Source: Larus michahellis (Eukaryota > Chordata > Aves > Charadriiformes > Laridae). Taken from it: a stretch of 64,000 nt of DNA. Under the pieces are notes generated by a model. That model was given only the letters and a program-made list of their open reading frames with translations, did no database searches and was not told the DNA's origin. The DNA is taken from contig NC_133906.1 of the NCBI RefSeq assembly GCF_964199755.1, positions 18,635,378 to 18,699,377 on the forward strand. The letters are read 5' to 3'. The stretch's first letter is position 1, and the number at the start of each line of letters is the position of its first letter. Made by a program: the position numbers and the translations under genes. Below, one piece after another: positions 43,739-64,000 of this stretch.

Positions 43739-46700
43739 GTGAGGGGGGAGGTCCCGCGGCCGCAGGGTGGCACCCACCGGCGGGGTCGTGTCCTCCTGGG
43801 GGCGGCTGCGGGCCGCACGCACCGGGCCTGGCCTGAGTCTGCCCCTCCCGCCCCCCCACCCGCCCCGCTCCAGTCCCCGCTAGGCCGCGGTGTGTGTGGG
43901 GGAAGGGGGGCTGCCGGTGCGGCCCCGCGTTGCTGGCGCCGAGGCGGCTCCCGCTGTCCCGGCCCCGCGCCCGAGGCCCGCGCGGGCCCGGCGGCGCTTT
44001 GTGGTGAGCGCTCTCCCGTGTGACCCCGTGGTCACGCTTTCGCAGCCCCCTGTGGGGTTCCAGAGCGGGGCCCTGCGGAGGGAGAAACCTCCCGGTCCCG
44101 CGGCGCCCTCGGAAACTTCCGAGGCGGGAGAGGGGTACAATGGTGCGCTGCTCGGCGAGCGATTGCTTAGAATGGAGGGTTATTTGGGAGTTGGGGGCGG
44201 GGGGGTTCGGCTCTTCATGGGCTTTCATTGTGCGAGTCGAACTGAGAGCTTTGTTCTTGATTTTAGAGACTCTGGTGTTTTTTCATCCGCGTGTTCTACC
44301 TCTTTTTTTTTTTTTTTTGAGGGGGGTGGGGGTTAGGTATGAGACGATCCAAAGCCCGGCATGTGGCTGAGATAACGCCTTTCAGTAGTTGTAGTGTAAT
44401 ACTGGGCGCTCAAATAGCAGGGTCATACCTCTGTATCGCAGTATCAGATTGTAGGTATTTCCCTTGCTCTAACTTTATAGATGAAGGGAGTCATCATTCG
44501 AACAGAAAGAGAGCATGTATCTTACCCTGATTTACTGCATGACCTTGGCTGGATCCGAGATTAAGCCAAGATTTAAATGGGAAGCAATGCTTGTATGAAG
44601 ACTTCCCAGCCTCTTGTAAGGCCCTAGATATACTTCCTGGAGGAAAACCAGAGAAAAGGCTTCCATACATCTTTCGGGTACACTTTAGTCTTGATCTGGA
44701 TGATCTAATGTGTTACTAATTCTTAATGGGCTTACCTGGTGACCTTTTACATTAAGGATTTCATGCATATAGTAAGTGTTCTTTATAAAGAAGATGATTT
44801 ATTTTTCTTAATTCGCAATTGGTTGAAAGCAGCATTTGCAGCAAGCCGCCATGTTTCCAGTGTGTGCTATTTTTGTCTAGCTTGTGCTCTCACAGCCAGG
44901 AGTGACAGCTTTAGGAAATGTGGACACTGCTATCAAGCTCTGAAAGCTAATGCTTCCAGGTGCCATAAATCAAATGTGGGGTGTGTGTGTATGGGGATTG
45001 TTTTTAGCTAACAAAACTTCTAGATGTGTGTTGTGAAGAGACGAGAGTGCAAAAGTTGACAGAAAAAACTGCATTTCAAACCTTTTCTGACATCTTGCCT
45101 TTGACCAAGTTTTCACTTTTCTTATTCCCTCTATGTAAAGCATAGGCCTAATGATTTTGCTAAAAGATAGTTCTGTGCTACTTCCGTCATACTGGCGGTA
45201 GCGTGTTCACATCCTGTGAACTGAACTCACCTTTTCCTGTGGTGTTTCAGTCAGTATACTTAATGTTGAAGGCTAGCTGTAAGTATTTACGTGATCAAGG
45301 TCTTATATCCTAATAGTGACAGGCCATATTTATGATGAAGATATCCCAACTTTTTTGATAGCATCACATGTTCCAGGGACTAGTTTGCCTGAAAGACAGT
45401 GTTAAAACATGCTAGAAAGCATAATTGTACAAAATGTGTTAGAAAAAGAACCAGATCAACATTGGCACCTTTGCAAATGTGTATCTTATTTCTAAGGGTA
45501 AATCCTTAAAAATCTTCTTTTAAAAGGGATCTTGTATACATCGGATGCTAAATAGTGGTCTCCAGTTCTTGACTTGCCTGAATCAGGCAACTATCTTTCC
45601 TTATATTTTTTTTGCTAGGTTGTATTCTCTTAAGAGTGAACTCCTTAAGTTGAAGGCTAGAAAACAAAATTAAAGTTAAGGTATAAGACCTGGTGGACAA
45701 GATTTCCTTTGTGTATGTGGGTCAAGTAAACATCAGGATCTTCAGTGGGGATTCTTTGCAATTGCAGTCTTAAGAAACAACAAAAAACATCCAAGATGAC
45801 TTGTTTGTACTGTGATTATAAGACCACTGCTCTACTGTTCAAATGTTGTGCTGCTAGCACAACAGCATCAGTAGAGTTCAACACAACTGATGATACTCCA
45901 GCTTTGAACATCTTAAATTTTAAGCACAAAATCTTTATTCACTTGTAAGCTCTTTTTGGTTCGGAAAGCCAGAGCTTTCTTTTTTTGCCTTGCAGATTGT
46001 AAGGCAAACATACAGAGGAATACTTTTTACTGAAAGTAAAACAAAGCTAAGATGGTGTCACTATTAATACCTATTGATATTTCTGTTCATAACAGTAGTA
46101 CCTCTTGAGCACTCATAAGGTTAGTGTTAATGGCCTGTTTGAGTTAGAAAACATTTGAATTGATTATTCTAACTTTTAATATTAGAACTTGAGCCTTTTC
46201 ATCTAAGTAACATGATGAATGAAGAATCAAAGAGGAAATCAAATGGTGCTAGTTGTTTTGCTGTCTGTATTCTGCTGTGCTTGAAACAAACAAGGTGGAA
46301 GTGATAGTTTTGTGTAGAAGACTTGATACTTTTTACGGGTGCCTTTATAAAGTCTCCAGAGTTGAAGTAATTATTAACTTCTTGCTGAAACTAATAGAGT
46401 TGATAATCTTCAGCTACCTCATTGAGTAATTCTGGAAAAAAAAAAGTCTGATCTTCATCTACTCTAAAAGAATCCCTGAAACTTTGCAGGCAGTGAATAC
46501 TATAATGGTCTGAGGTCCTAGTTTTGCAATATTAAGTCTGGATGTCTTCCAGAAGGGCATAGCTGTTGGAGTACTGCTTTCAGAGCTAGAAGATTGTGAG
46601 CTGTCGATTATGTACAAATGATGTTATGAACCTGATTCCTTGCTGAGGCAAATGTGAAATACTGCATTCTAAAATGCTGATGGCCATCTTCCATTTTCTT

Positions 46701-49700
46701 CTACACTGCCCTGTACTGTTTCCTTGTTTCAGTTATGATCACTATTGGGCTGACTTTCTGTTTTGTTTTTAAGTATCTAACAATGTACTGATGCTGCGAC
46801 GGATCAGTCTTAAGTGCTAGGATCCAGTCTATGTATGAAAGTTAAGAGTCTTCTGTGACTCAGATGGGTAGAGGTGAAAGAGTTGACTCTCATCACAGGT
46901 ACCTGTTGCTTGGCATGCAGAAAACATTTTGTTAAATCCTAATCCTGGTGATTTTAATCCAAGTGGGAATGAGCTTGAATTACACTGTAATGTCTGTGTA
47001 GATAGGTGTTCTGATCTGCCTCTTCTGGCTGCTTATGTGTAACTTTTGCTTTTTACTTTAAGAAGCTACACTGGAGCCAAATGGAAAAATTGCAGACCTA
47101 AGAGAAAGACGACTGGACCTGCTGCCAACTTAATCGAGTTGTTGGAGCAGCTCTTGGATGTCAAAACAAAACCTGTTCTAATGGCAAAATCATAGGGTCT
47201 AAGTAGCTACTTTATCATGCAGCAGTCTGGAGAGCAGTACAGGCATAAAGCTGACTGTTATTTTTCATTAAGAAATGAGTAAACAAACCATTCAGACTAT
47301 GCAGTATCCTACCACCCTTTAGGATGAAATTTGCATGATTAAAATGTGATTTTACAGAAAAACATTACTTCTAATTGTAGGGTAAATGAGGTTGGAATAG
47401 GTCCAGTTAGAAATGAGAAAGTCGTTCTCTCAGGTGTAGGAGAAAGCTGCTTCTTCATGAGAATCTGATTTAGGATTATTTAGAAAAGTGTAGGAATATT
47501 TCTGTGAATTCTCAAGGCTTTGAGTTTTGCGAGAACCCAGTTTTTCAAGAGGCGTTCATCTTGGACTTCAGTCAAATCACAAGGGCCATTTTTTTGCTGT
47601 GATGTCAAATGCATCATAGCTATCTTTTTGTTGACATGAAGTGTTACTAGTTAGGCTCAGGGCAGATCATCCTAGTTTAATGTTAGAGCAGGTCCCTCTA
47701 CAGTAGCCTTGCTTAACTTTTTTTCAGTGGCAAGGTTTATTTCCAGCTTTTCTCTATCAAAAAGCAGAATATGAGCAGTTCCCAGAACTGTTCTAGTCCA
47801 AAAAGGAGAAGGGATGAGGCATGTTCCTTTCATTATGGAGCTTTTTTGTCTAACATACCTGGTTATGGCTTCTTGGCAATTGAGAATTGTACTTCTGGAA
47901 ATGCACAAAGGGATTAATGTGTGTACAGACTATTGTGACTTTCTTGGGGGCAGCTGTGGTCAGAGGATGATCAAACTGTCTATATGTACTTTAAAAACAA
48001 AAATATTGACTGACCTGTGTGGCGAGACATACTGCAGGTGAAGCTGTCTTGTGAAAAATCATCAAATAGTGATTCAGCTTCAGGTTGTACTTCTGAGACT
48101 CTGTGCAAGTTTGTTTAATGTCTGAGTCCTGCCACAGGAGGAATTTAGCAAAGTAGCTATCAATCCAGGGCGCACTTCTTCCCTTTAGGGCAGAAGTACC
48201 AGAGATTAAGATGTCTAGTTTGGTGCTTTGGTGGTGTTTGCTTTTTTTTTTAGGCAGTAAAGGCTTAAGTAATAGGAACTTAAATTTGTGTGCTTGGTTC
48301 TAGGGCTTCCACCTTGCTTACTCTGCATCTCCTTTGTGTAATGAGTAGGAAACTTCTGGTGACTTGTTGAGAGGTGCAAAGCCATAATGAGACATCTGAG
48401 AACAGAAGACAAACGTTTCACTTCCCCTGTCATAAATGTATAGTGTACATTATTGAAACAAAAGTAAGTAATAAACTGCTTGTGGAACTCGGTGCACTGA
48501 TCTGTTTGTAACATACCAAAACCTTAGATATGTATCTTCTAAGTTTTGAGTATTTTTTTTCTGTGGCACAGTACAGCAGAACTTTCCAAAAAGTAATGCT
48601 AAATACCTTAGCTGCAGTCTAAAGGTGAATTCCAGACAATTGGCTACTGAAAGGTGACCCTTGCTGGGTCATGGGCATAGGGCAGCTGTTACAAACATTA
48701 ACTTCCAATAAATCCTGTTTCTTGCTACTAATTGTAAGCAAGGACTCAAATGCTTATGCTCCTTCTGCAGATATGCTATCTTCGCTCTTTGTATTGCTAG
48801 TGTTTGTGTTGCTGAACAGAAGTGATGATTGTGTGATACAAAGCAGAAAATTGGAAGCCAGTGGAGACAGCTTTAAAAATGAAGAAAGAAAAAAAAAAAA
48901 ACCTGAAAAACGCAAACCCACACCAAAACAGGCCTGGCACTCAAGGAAGATGAAGTGTTTTGAGGGGAGAATCCAAGAACAACTTGGTGAGAAAGTTGTG
49001 GTATCACTTACCTTTAATACCAAATTTTTAAGATTCTTCTAGGTTAGATTCTTTTCTTCTCCAGTTTTGATCAAGACCTATTTTGCTGGTTTTCTTTGGA
49101 CAGCAGGTGGACCTTTATGATCCTAACTACAGGAATAGTATCTTGTATCTTTTTCCTTCCCCAGGTGACCATTCCTTACTACACAGGTATAGATGGTGGT
49201 CTCAACTAGCTTAACTTGCACTTTAGATAGTCATCTTTGTATTTTGTTTCTCTGCTTTTGAGCTAGAAATTATTTCTCTGAAATGGTCACTGTCTTATAG
49301 ATTCTGAGTAATAGCAGTAGAAATCTTCAGTTTGTCTCTCTTGCTTGACAGAGCTGAACAATAGAAGCACTGAATTCTGTCTACAAACTGGCAGACTCCA
49401 TCATATCCATCAACGTGTGGATCACACTTAGGTTTGTTAGCAAAAACACAGGCTGCCTTCTAGAATGACAGCTCTTCTGCAGCAATTCATGGTTTGTTTA
49501 TTTGTATTCTTATAGCGTTTAAAGGGCTGTGCATTGCTGCTGAGTGAGGCTTCCCATCTGCCACTGGCAAGCAGAGGGGTTTTTCAGTACTAGCCTGGGC
49601 AGTGTTGAATATAATTCTGAATTATTTTTTAATCTTGTAATGAAAATTATTTTCTTGTGCTTAAATTTGGATGGATTGCTTGGATACTTTGAGAAAATTG

Positions 49701-50212
49701 TTACGTTTCTAATTTGATTTTTCTTATCCATATGTTGGTGTGATATCTATCTCTTCTATAATGTCCCTCATCAGTATGTCTCAAAGAGCTTCCGAAAGGG
49801 GTTCAGGTATTGCTCTGCCTTTCTGTGGCATCAGGATAATAATGCACAGAGAACACCGTTGGCCCAAGGATGCGGCATTCTGATTGCTGCATGATTATTT
49901 TTTTTAGGATCCAGTTTCTTGTGACACCTCAAGTACCTTATGAACTTAACAGTGCCTGTCTTTGTAGGTTGCCTGGTTGTCATACAGTAGACGCTAGTTG
50001 CTGCAGTGAATGGAGAAATGGCTGTCTTAAGTTCGAGGCTCCAGATCCATGTTTTGTTAGGTGTTGGTATTAAAGATTATTAATAATGGCTCCTCTGTCT
50101 GCATGATATATCTAGCACTTCACACCACTCTGATCTTCGTTGGCGATTGTCTGCTTTTGGAAGTTCCTAGTGAATACCTGTATCTTATGGACTACCTTAG
50201 TCTTTCCAGAAG

Positions 50213-50260
50213 ATCATAGAATGTGTTGGCTTGGAAGGGACCTTTAAAGGTCCCTTTAAA
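50213..50260 (-). mobile_element. Short CR1 tail remnant, minus orientation
   Basis: Reads ATCATAGAATGTGTTGGCTTG and then GGAAGGGACCTTTAAAGG. This is the reverse complement of a CR1 terminal segment. Only about 50 bp remain. Confidence 0.75.
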
Positions 50261-53200
50261 ATACTGGTAAGAGTTGAATGTTGGTAACCTTATAACTTGT
50301 TCTCCAATTTGATCTTCAAATATTTCATTATTCACTGGATAAGTTATCCCATCACTCAGCTTTCAGGCTCTGGCTTCCAAGTGTCTTGCCTCTTGTGAAA
50401 TAGTGCTACCTTCAGGATAACTTCTTTCAAACAGAATACTTTCCCTCCCAGTCTGTCAAAATACAGAAAAGATGAACCTGTTGCAGGCAGGCAACTGTCT
50501 GCAATGGCTTCTGTACAAAACACAGGCTGTATTGCTGTGACGGTGTTCTCTGTGACACTGTCTACTTCTGCATCCAGTGGGAGGCAAGTAATGAGACCTG
50601 CCTTTTAAAGGAGATGAGTGTTTTGAGACTTCTGTTGCCCACCTATTTGAGGTGCTTTTTCAACTCTTCATAAATTAGGCTTGTGGTCAACAGCCGGGTC
50701 TCTTTTTCTCTCTTTCTTTCCCCATCAGACAGTTAAGGTTGTATTGAAATAAGAAGGGTATCTTGCATCTTAGTGTATCTGGTATCTTATAGTGTTTTAA
50801 ATATGCATTTCCTTGGAAAGGTTTACATTACTCTTCCTACTTGAGAGCAAGCTGGTCTAATGATACAAACCCTTAGTTGAGATGGGCACTGCAGTTTGCC
50901 TAGCGATGCACGTTTAGCTTGTTTGTGTTTGATTATTCACTCTGTAATGTTTTGTATCATAGTTCATGCAGGTACCAGCTTCTCTTTTTTGCTTAGTCAG
51001 CAGTATGAGCAGATGGTAGTGGTGTAAAATGTATGGAGAGTTGGGTTAACTGGAATTGTTTTGCTTTTGTTGTTTAACTTTTAGTCTATGGCATGTCTGT
51101 TAGAGGCATATTAGGAGATTTCTTCATGGTTTTATTTGTATTGGCAATTTTTCTTCTTGTCCAAAGCAGATTCTAGTGCTCGTTACTCCATACAGGTAGA
51201 TAAATGGTTTGTGGCTGTGAACATGCTCACCTGTTGCTAAGCAACTTGGAGAAATCCCAAATGACACTTAATTACGCAATGCTATTAACTATTGACCAGA
51301 CCTTTAATGCCCAGCAAAATTGCTGTTTGCCAGCTTTGTAGTGTGATGTACTTGGATTTGGACACCTCTTTTCCATGTGAGCTTCTCTGGGTATTTCTTA
51401 AGTTTTCAAAAAACCTTTTTATGTTAAAGAATTAATTGATAACAAAATGAGGGAGTAGTTGTATGAAAAGTTTTACATTCTGGTTTAGAGAGGAAAAATT
51501 ATCTTCATCTGGGGAACACATGAATCATACTGTCAGGTTCTGTTGCATAGATAGAAGTAAAGTAGAAATGAAAGATCTGAATTGTATTTCACAGAAGCTG
51601 GTTGGGTTGTTGGAAACAGTGTAACAGCACTATGATAAGATCTTAGTCAGTTAAACCAGTAATTAAAAGGATAGGGGGGCAACTTGCCTGTTTTGGTACT
51701 CTGTAAACTCTCCCAGGTTGTCGAGGTGGGCAGGAATGTAGTATGAAATGAGTCACCTTACAGTGCACGGGTAGCCAAGAGTGTGAACTGCTATAGGGTT
51801 GTTCCCTGTATCTGCTCTGTAGTATTCCAACCAAACAGAACTATAATGCATTGTAGGAACTTTGGATTTTTTGAGACTGTTTCTTGTATTGAAGTGCAAG
51901 TCAAAAATACAGAATTGAAGGTGGCAGAGAACAAAGGCATAAGGATAATGTTGAAAACAAATGGTGGCCTGTTTAGAATATGCTTCAACCAATGTAAATT
52001 TTTAACTTATCTTTCTGTTAGTATTGGCAGAAGATACTTAAAATTGCCACACGCTTTAGAAGGTGAAGCTTGGGATTTTCTGACTTGCAAGTTTTATTTC
52101 AATGGAGTCTGGTGCCCTGGCTTGTTACATCTGTTCTGCAGTCCTGAGAGCCTGAACATTTTATGATGTACACTAGAGAGACTCCTGTTATGTGTAAGAA
52201 GCCTAGTAGAAACAAGATTCAGGCTAAACTCCTTGTCTGATTTTAAAAAACAAAAATTGAGTTGACAGGAATGGTTACTTCACTTTCACTCTGTAGCAGT
52301 TTGGTGAGAAAGTACTGACCAATGCTAACTGTTAGGTGTTCTTTGAGTCTATTATTTTTCTAAATACTAATGTGCTAATAGATTTTGTGGACGTAAATCT
52401 AAATTTGCTAACATAGAATTTACATGACTGGCTCTAATTTACATAACAGTACTCTAGAAATTCAGTGCCTAGCATTGATTTTTCTGCCAAGTAGGAGCAT
52501 TGTGACAGATGGTGGAATTTTCCACCAGCCAGGTGTTAACCACTGTAAAGGAGGTATTTGTCTTCCTGTAAGTCTCTGGGCTTAAGGAAAGGGCTCAGTT
52601 ATGTTGCAGAAAAGCTCTAGTATATTTGTTAAAATTTGGATTATTCAATTTGTTTTACATATATGGAGTAAAGTGAATGCATGTTTATGAATGAATCTTA
52701 AATCATCTGATTTCCAGCTTTTCCTGTCAATTTTCACCCTTTCATCATTATCTCAATTGACATGAAAATGTGTGGATAAGCTTCTATCACGATTAATGTA
52801 GTGACAGTTCAAACATTTGGTACTATTACGCTCTGTGCAGTAGAAATGCAGTATAAAATACTTGCAGTTATTCTTGGGTCAAGGAATAGCAGAGTAATGA
52901 ATTTCTCATGAGTGGCAGGGAGCAAATAATCTTTCTGGAGATGCTTGGCTTCTATCATTCAGGTTGTGCTGGCTGGAGAACAAGAACAGATGGCAACTGG
53001 CAGTGCAGCAGCAGGTGCAGCAGGAGTAAAAACAGATTGTTGTCGTCCTCTGATTAGGTCATGTAAAGGTTTTTCCCATTTCTTTTCAGATGAGCTTAAT
53101 GAGAACTGGGCACTCTGCTATTCCTCTTTCCATGTTAAGAGTTAGTTCTGATAGATTTTTCACCCTTGGCAATAGGGAAGTCCTTTGATTTTTAGCACGT

Positions 53201-53269
53201 AAATATGACAGACGTAATCAGCACAAGCCACTTCCAGTATGTCTTCAATACAGCATTGGGACAGCTCAG

Positions 53270-53357
53270 AACAGCGTCGAAGATGCTCATTGCAGGGGGC
53301 TTGGACTAGATGACCTTTAAAGGACCCTTCCAACCCAAACCATTCCGATTCTGTGAT
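53270..53357 (+). mobile_element. Short CR1 3' tail, plus orientation
   Basis: Contains GGGGGCTTGGACTAGATGAC followed by CCCTTCCAACCC and ends with ATTCTGTGAT, the CR1 terminus. Strong 5' truncation, which is typical. Confidence 0.88.
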
Positions 53358-56300
53358 GGGCTAGTGGGTTAGTACAGGTGAGCACTCTTTCAGTGAAGAA
53401 TAGAAATCTGAAAGAGCTTTTGATGTGTGAGCTGTTGAGATCTCAGTGCTACAGGTAATGCTTTACCATTATGTGAGGAGGTCAAGCTTTGCACGTTCAT
53501 ATTCTAGAAGCAATTGAAAATAATTCTCAGAAGAGCCTGATTCATCCCTTAACAGAATTGAGTAGAAAACCTGCTTATCGATATCTATAGGAATAAGCTT
53601 GAATTCCAGGGTAAAGTAGTCTTTACAAAGAAATTAAATGCACCCCCTGCACCCAGGAAGAAAAAAGGAAGAGTGAGCAAGCAACATCTGTATGCTTTTT
53701 TTCTTATATAGAGCTTGTCATACTCACATGGTGATTGTGGGGGATATGGTAGGACTGGTTTTCTAATCATAAAGTCACGGCACAGAGGCAGTTTTAACTG
53801 TTGTGGAGCAATTAAGTCTTGCATTGTCAGTTAAGCCAACTGGATCTGAAAGTGAAGGTCTTGTCTGTCTGCCATTTCTACACCCACTGCTTTAGGGTTG
53901 TCCTGCCCCGTGTAATGATAGAGCTTCACAAGTGCTTGACAGGAAACAAAGTTAAATAAGGAAATCAGCAGTGGTATCCATAGTTTAGCCTTGCTTTACC
54001 TGTAGCGTTTTTTCTTATCTGGTAACATTTTGTGGGGATCTAATTTAACATGCACTGGAAGGCATACAAGTTTGTATCTTTGAGGGTTTTGTCACTTCAG
54101 ACTGCTCAGTCTTGGACATCTGTATCTGTAATACATTATGCTTACAACTCGAAAGCTTTTGCAAAACCACAGATAACTAGCAACTTCCTAAAATGAAAGC
54201 GGTCTGCAGAATCTGAGCACTTCCTGCAGGCCAGGCTCAGCTATGGAGTATCACTTTCTTTCTGCATGGTTAGCTCTTGAAAGTATCCTGAAATAACTCA
54301 AAGCTTCTGAATGTATTGAAAAGCCTTTTTCACTTCTAAGTCGTGTTTGGTCTTATCCTGTCTGCACGTTATCATGCAAGTAACATTTCCTTGTATGGTG
54401 GTGATGCACACGCTTCCTGCTGAAAGAGCAGGCACTCGTGTACACATCCTCTGGAGCCTCTCAGATCTTTCTCCCCTGTATTAAACTTACAAAAAGTGCT
54501 TTTTAAAAATAGAATGGGTAAACTTTGCATTTATTTTATTTTTAATTACAAAGTGAAAGAACTGTGAGTGGGGTTGTATTAAAAGCAGAGAAAAACACAT
54601 CAATGTATGCAAAACTATAGCAGTTTTTGTCATATTAGTAGTGTTCTAGTTATATGTTCTGTTTTGAACTTTAAACGGCATACCTCTCAGGGTAGGAATT
54701 TGTGTACTGTATCTCCAACTAAGCTGGATGCAGTGCTTGCTGACCATTGCTGGGAGTTTGGGTCTGATCACATCCTCAAATATATTATCTGTATGTTTTG
54801 CCAGTATGGGTAAACATTGCCTTGTGTCTTTTGATGATGGTATGTTGGGTGTCAAACCACAGTTTGAGATATAAGGAGTTTGCCAGGTTGATTTGGGCAT
54901 AGCTTTGTCCAAAATACTAGCTTCTATGTTGTCTTTTTTTTTTCCGTATGTTCTTCACTTTGGGGTTTGAAGCTTCTGTTTTGCATTCCTGGTACGTCCC
55001 GCAGTATGGTTGTAACTTCCTTTGCAGACCTATATATGGTGCGCATTGGGAACTGTCGCTGTAATAACACTAACCTGGTAGGTCACCTCTGTCTTGAAGC
55101 TATAGTCTGTTGTCAGTTCTTAGCATTTACAGGACTATTGTGAAATTAGCAAATGTAATGAAAGTGTCAGACAAGATCCTTGGAAGAACTGGAACAAGAC
55201 TTAGTACGAGTGTACGGGAGAGGCAGTCTGTTTTTCTTTCCCCTTTGTTTTGTTCAGATGATAATTGTGGCAACTCTGTTTATCCAGGATACAGGATGCT
55301 GTTATGTACAGTGACAAGAGAAAGCTTGTCCTAACATAACTGCCTGGGCATGAACTTTGCAGACTCCATCTGGATTACTCTGTGCTAGAGGGCTGCTCAG
55401 TTTGACTTACTTTTTTTAGTTGATGCTACCACTTCTTGGAGCTATTTATAATTGTGCAGTCTTAAAAGCAGATAAGTAAATGATGACTCTTTGAATTTCT
55501 TTTTAGAGAGGGCTGAAGTTAGTAGTGTATTGGTTTTGATTTGCACGGCACACCTGAAGTATGTGCATATTGAATTTGCATACCATGTGTTCAGGAAAAT
55601 GTTGTGTAGGGTAAGGGACTGGGGGTCAGTAGTGGGGAGAAAGTTCTTTCAGCTGCTACATGTGGTCCTTTAATGCCCTTTTGGTTAACATCTACTTGAC
55701 TTGCTGCAGATAAGCACTTTCGCTAGCTCATTACTCTCAATGCTACAGGCCCTGAATAGTTGCAGGAAAACTAGATATCTTATATATAGAGTCTGTGATA
55801 CATCAACAGCAAAGCCATCCGCTAAGCACCCATTCTGCTACCTAATGGTATAATTGCATATGAAGCAGACTAAATCTACTTTTCTCTCTGTATTTAGGTA
55901 GCAAGAATATGCTCTGGTATCAGTGTTTTTTTCCCTACCAGTTTGAACCTAGTTTGTATGAGTTTGAACAGTGCGTATGAGTATTTGAAAGCAAGAAAAC
56001 ACAGGAATATGCTTTGGTTTTGACTGACCTGAACTGAAGATACACGTACTGTGTAATCTACCTGCAAAGACTTTCTTTTTGTAACTTGTTGATCTGTAGA
56101 AATTAGGTATAAGCTACTAGATTGATGTGTCCCTGAGCCTAAGTGTGGGTGGTACTGTTAGTTTGACTGGTCCTCTAGATCTAAGTGAGAGATGACTTGC
56201 TGAGTTTGGAAGCAAGCGAAGAGCAGCATGCATTTGTTTGTAGCATAGTAATTTTAATATAAACTAATATTCCTCTACAGAGCTTGTCACTCACAAGTGA

Positions 56301-56773
56301 GGAGTGCTGTGCTGCTGACAAAAATAGATTGGACTTGTTCTGACCTTTTAAAAATACCTCTAATACACTAGCACAGGCTTTGCCTTAGAACATCTGACTT
56401 TTAATTCTGATTGTAAAGTCAAGTGAGGTAAGTAGAACTTGGATCGACTGTAAATGACTTAGCCACTTAGCAAATCCTCTTGATAGAACCATACTTGCTT
56501 GCCACCTGCTTTTTATGGAGGGTATGTAGGATGATTAAATGTTGGTGTGGTGTTATGAGGTAGTCTCTGTTGCCCATACAGCTTGTCCCACCACTGGTTT
56601 GGTGCCCAGCAGTCCTCTCCTCAGCACCAGACTGATGACTCTGAAAAGGCATTGGTTAAACTGCTTACTGCGGTAAAACTGCTAATGGGTCTCGGTGTGT
56701 GCTTTCTGCTGTGATTATGTGGCTTATGCTCTTAAGTATGTGAACAGCAATGTAAAATGCTTGTCTTTTATGA

Positions 56774-63272
<6,499 letters not shown>

Positions 63273-64000
63273 GTAAATAAAATTCTAGACAGTGGCTTTT
63301 GGTCTGTTAATGTCAGGCAATGTTTTTCAGATTACTCTAACAAGAAAATATTCTACTTGATCCCTTTGCCCTTTCCTGAGCATTGTAAAGTGGGTGGGAT
63401 TTCCTTCCCTCCTGTTACCAAGACGTGTGCAGCATTTGTACAGATTGAGTCTCTTGTCATTGAAGTAGCTTGTAAAAACTTAGATGAACGTGAATTTATT
63501 CACTACAAAGCCTTTTACCAATTGGAAGCTGCTGAACTCTACTCAGGAAGCAGGTAAGTAGCTTTCAGGAAGGCAAGATAGAGTCTGACCCTGTGGACAA
63601 GTAGAATCTTGTTTGTCAAAGAGGTTGAGAAGAGGTTAAAGGGAGAAGCAGGTTGAAAAGAATTTCTGCTAACAAAGGCAGGAGGTACCTGCTCAGCTTG
63701 TTAGCAGTGATTGCTAATGCCAAATGTGCCCCCCATGACTATATGGTGTAGTGATAGGGAATGAATCTGGATGCACTACCAAAACTGTGCAGTGTGCTTG
63801 CTTACAAGCTAGCCTTTCACCAGAGGGGGACATCCTTTTTTCTTGTACAGCAATATTGCCAGCATTTCTGTTCTTAAATTGAAAGTGAACTTATTTTTAA
63901 GCCTTGAGATTTGGTCTGAGTTTGGGATATTTCATGTGGTTAGAGACCTTTAGCTGTGGGATGCCAGCAGTGGTTGTGGTGATGCTTGATGAGTTAATAC
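63273..64000 (+). other. G3BP1: G3BP1 intron 11, partial
   Basis: Begins GTAAAT. I searched for the expected continuation (PIMFRGEV) and did not find it before 64000. The intron contains a splice-flanked segment at 63331-63553, discussed as a candidate poison exon. Confidence 0.85.

Overview
The window looks like part of a bird autosome. It carries three vertebrate genes with ordinary GT-AG introns, in an order I recall from vertebrate (including human) chromosomes: SPARC, ATOX1, G3BP1. Several CR1 retroelement 3' ends, the dominant interspersed repeat of birds, lie between and inside them. The encoded proteins are close to what I know of chicken orthologues. The species cannot be named from the sequence, and a non-avian reptile is not strictly excluded.

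Layout. 1-8.44 kb: no gene recognised. It holds an old interspersed repeat (3.84-4.0 kb), a GGGAT pentanucleotide array running into a CpG-rich block (5.0-5.5 kb), and a CR1 tail (5.79-6.13 kb). 8.44-13.04 kb: SPARC on the minus strand. All nine coding exons are resolved and join into a 298-residue protein, followed by a 3' UTR of about 1.35 kb with two miR-29-type seed matches and two poly(A) signals. 13.04-37.6 kb: the rest of the first SPARC intron, the unplaced non-coding exon 1 and promoter, then long intergenic DNA with no gene I can support. 37.6-40.4 kb: ATOX1 on the minus strand, three coding exons joining to 71 residues, with a CpG-rich promoter. 40.4-43.6 kb: the interval between ATOX1 and the divergently transcribed G3BP1, with one CR1 copy. 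43.6-64.0 kb: G3BP1 on the plus strand. It has a CCAAT/TATA-type CpG promoter, a non-coding exon 1, an intron of about 13 kb, and ten coding exons giving residues 1-397. The C-terminal RGG exon lies beyond the window.

The genes are unrelated in function and share only their position. SPARC is a secreted, collagen-binding matricellular protein, ATOX1 is the cytosolic copper chaperone, and G3BP1 is the stress-granule scaffold. No operon-like, mobile or defence system is present, and I found no convincing novel multi-gene system. The most checkable unusual signals are a candidate poison exon in G3BP1 intron 11, the paired miR-29 sites and a U-tract/A-tract pair in the SPARC 3' UTR, a NAGNAG acceptor in SPARC, an extended ATOX1 C-terminus and an orphan CpG-rich block downstream of SPARC.
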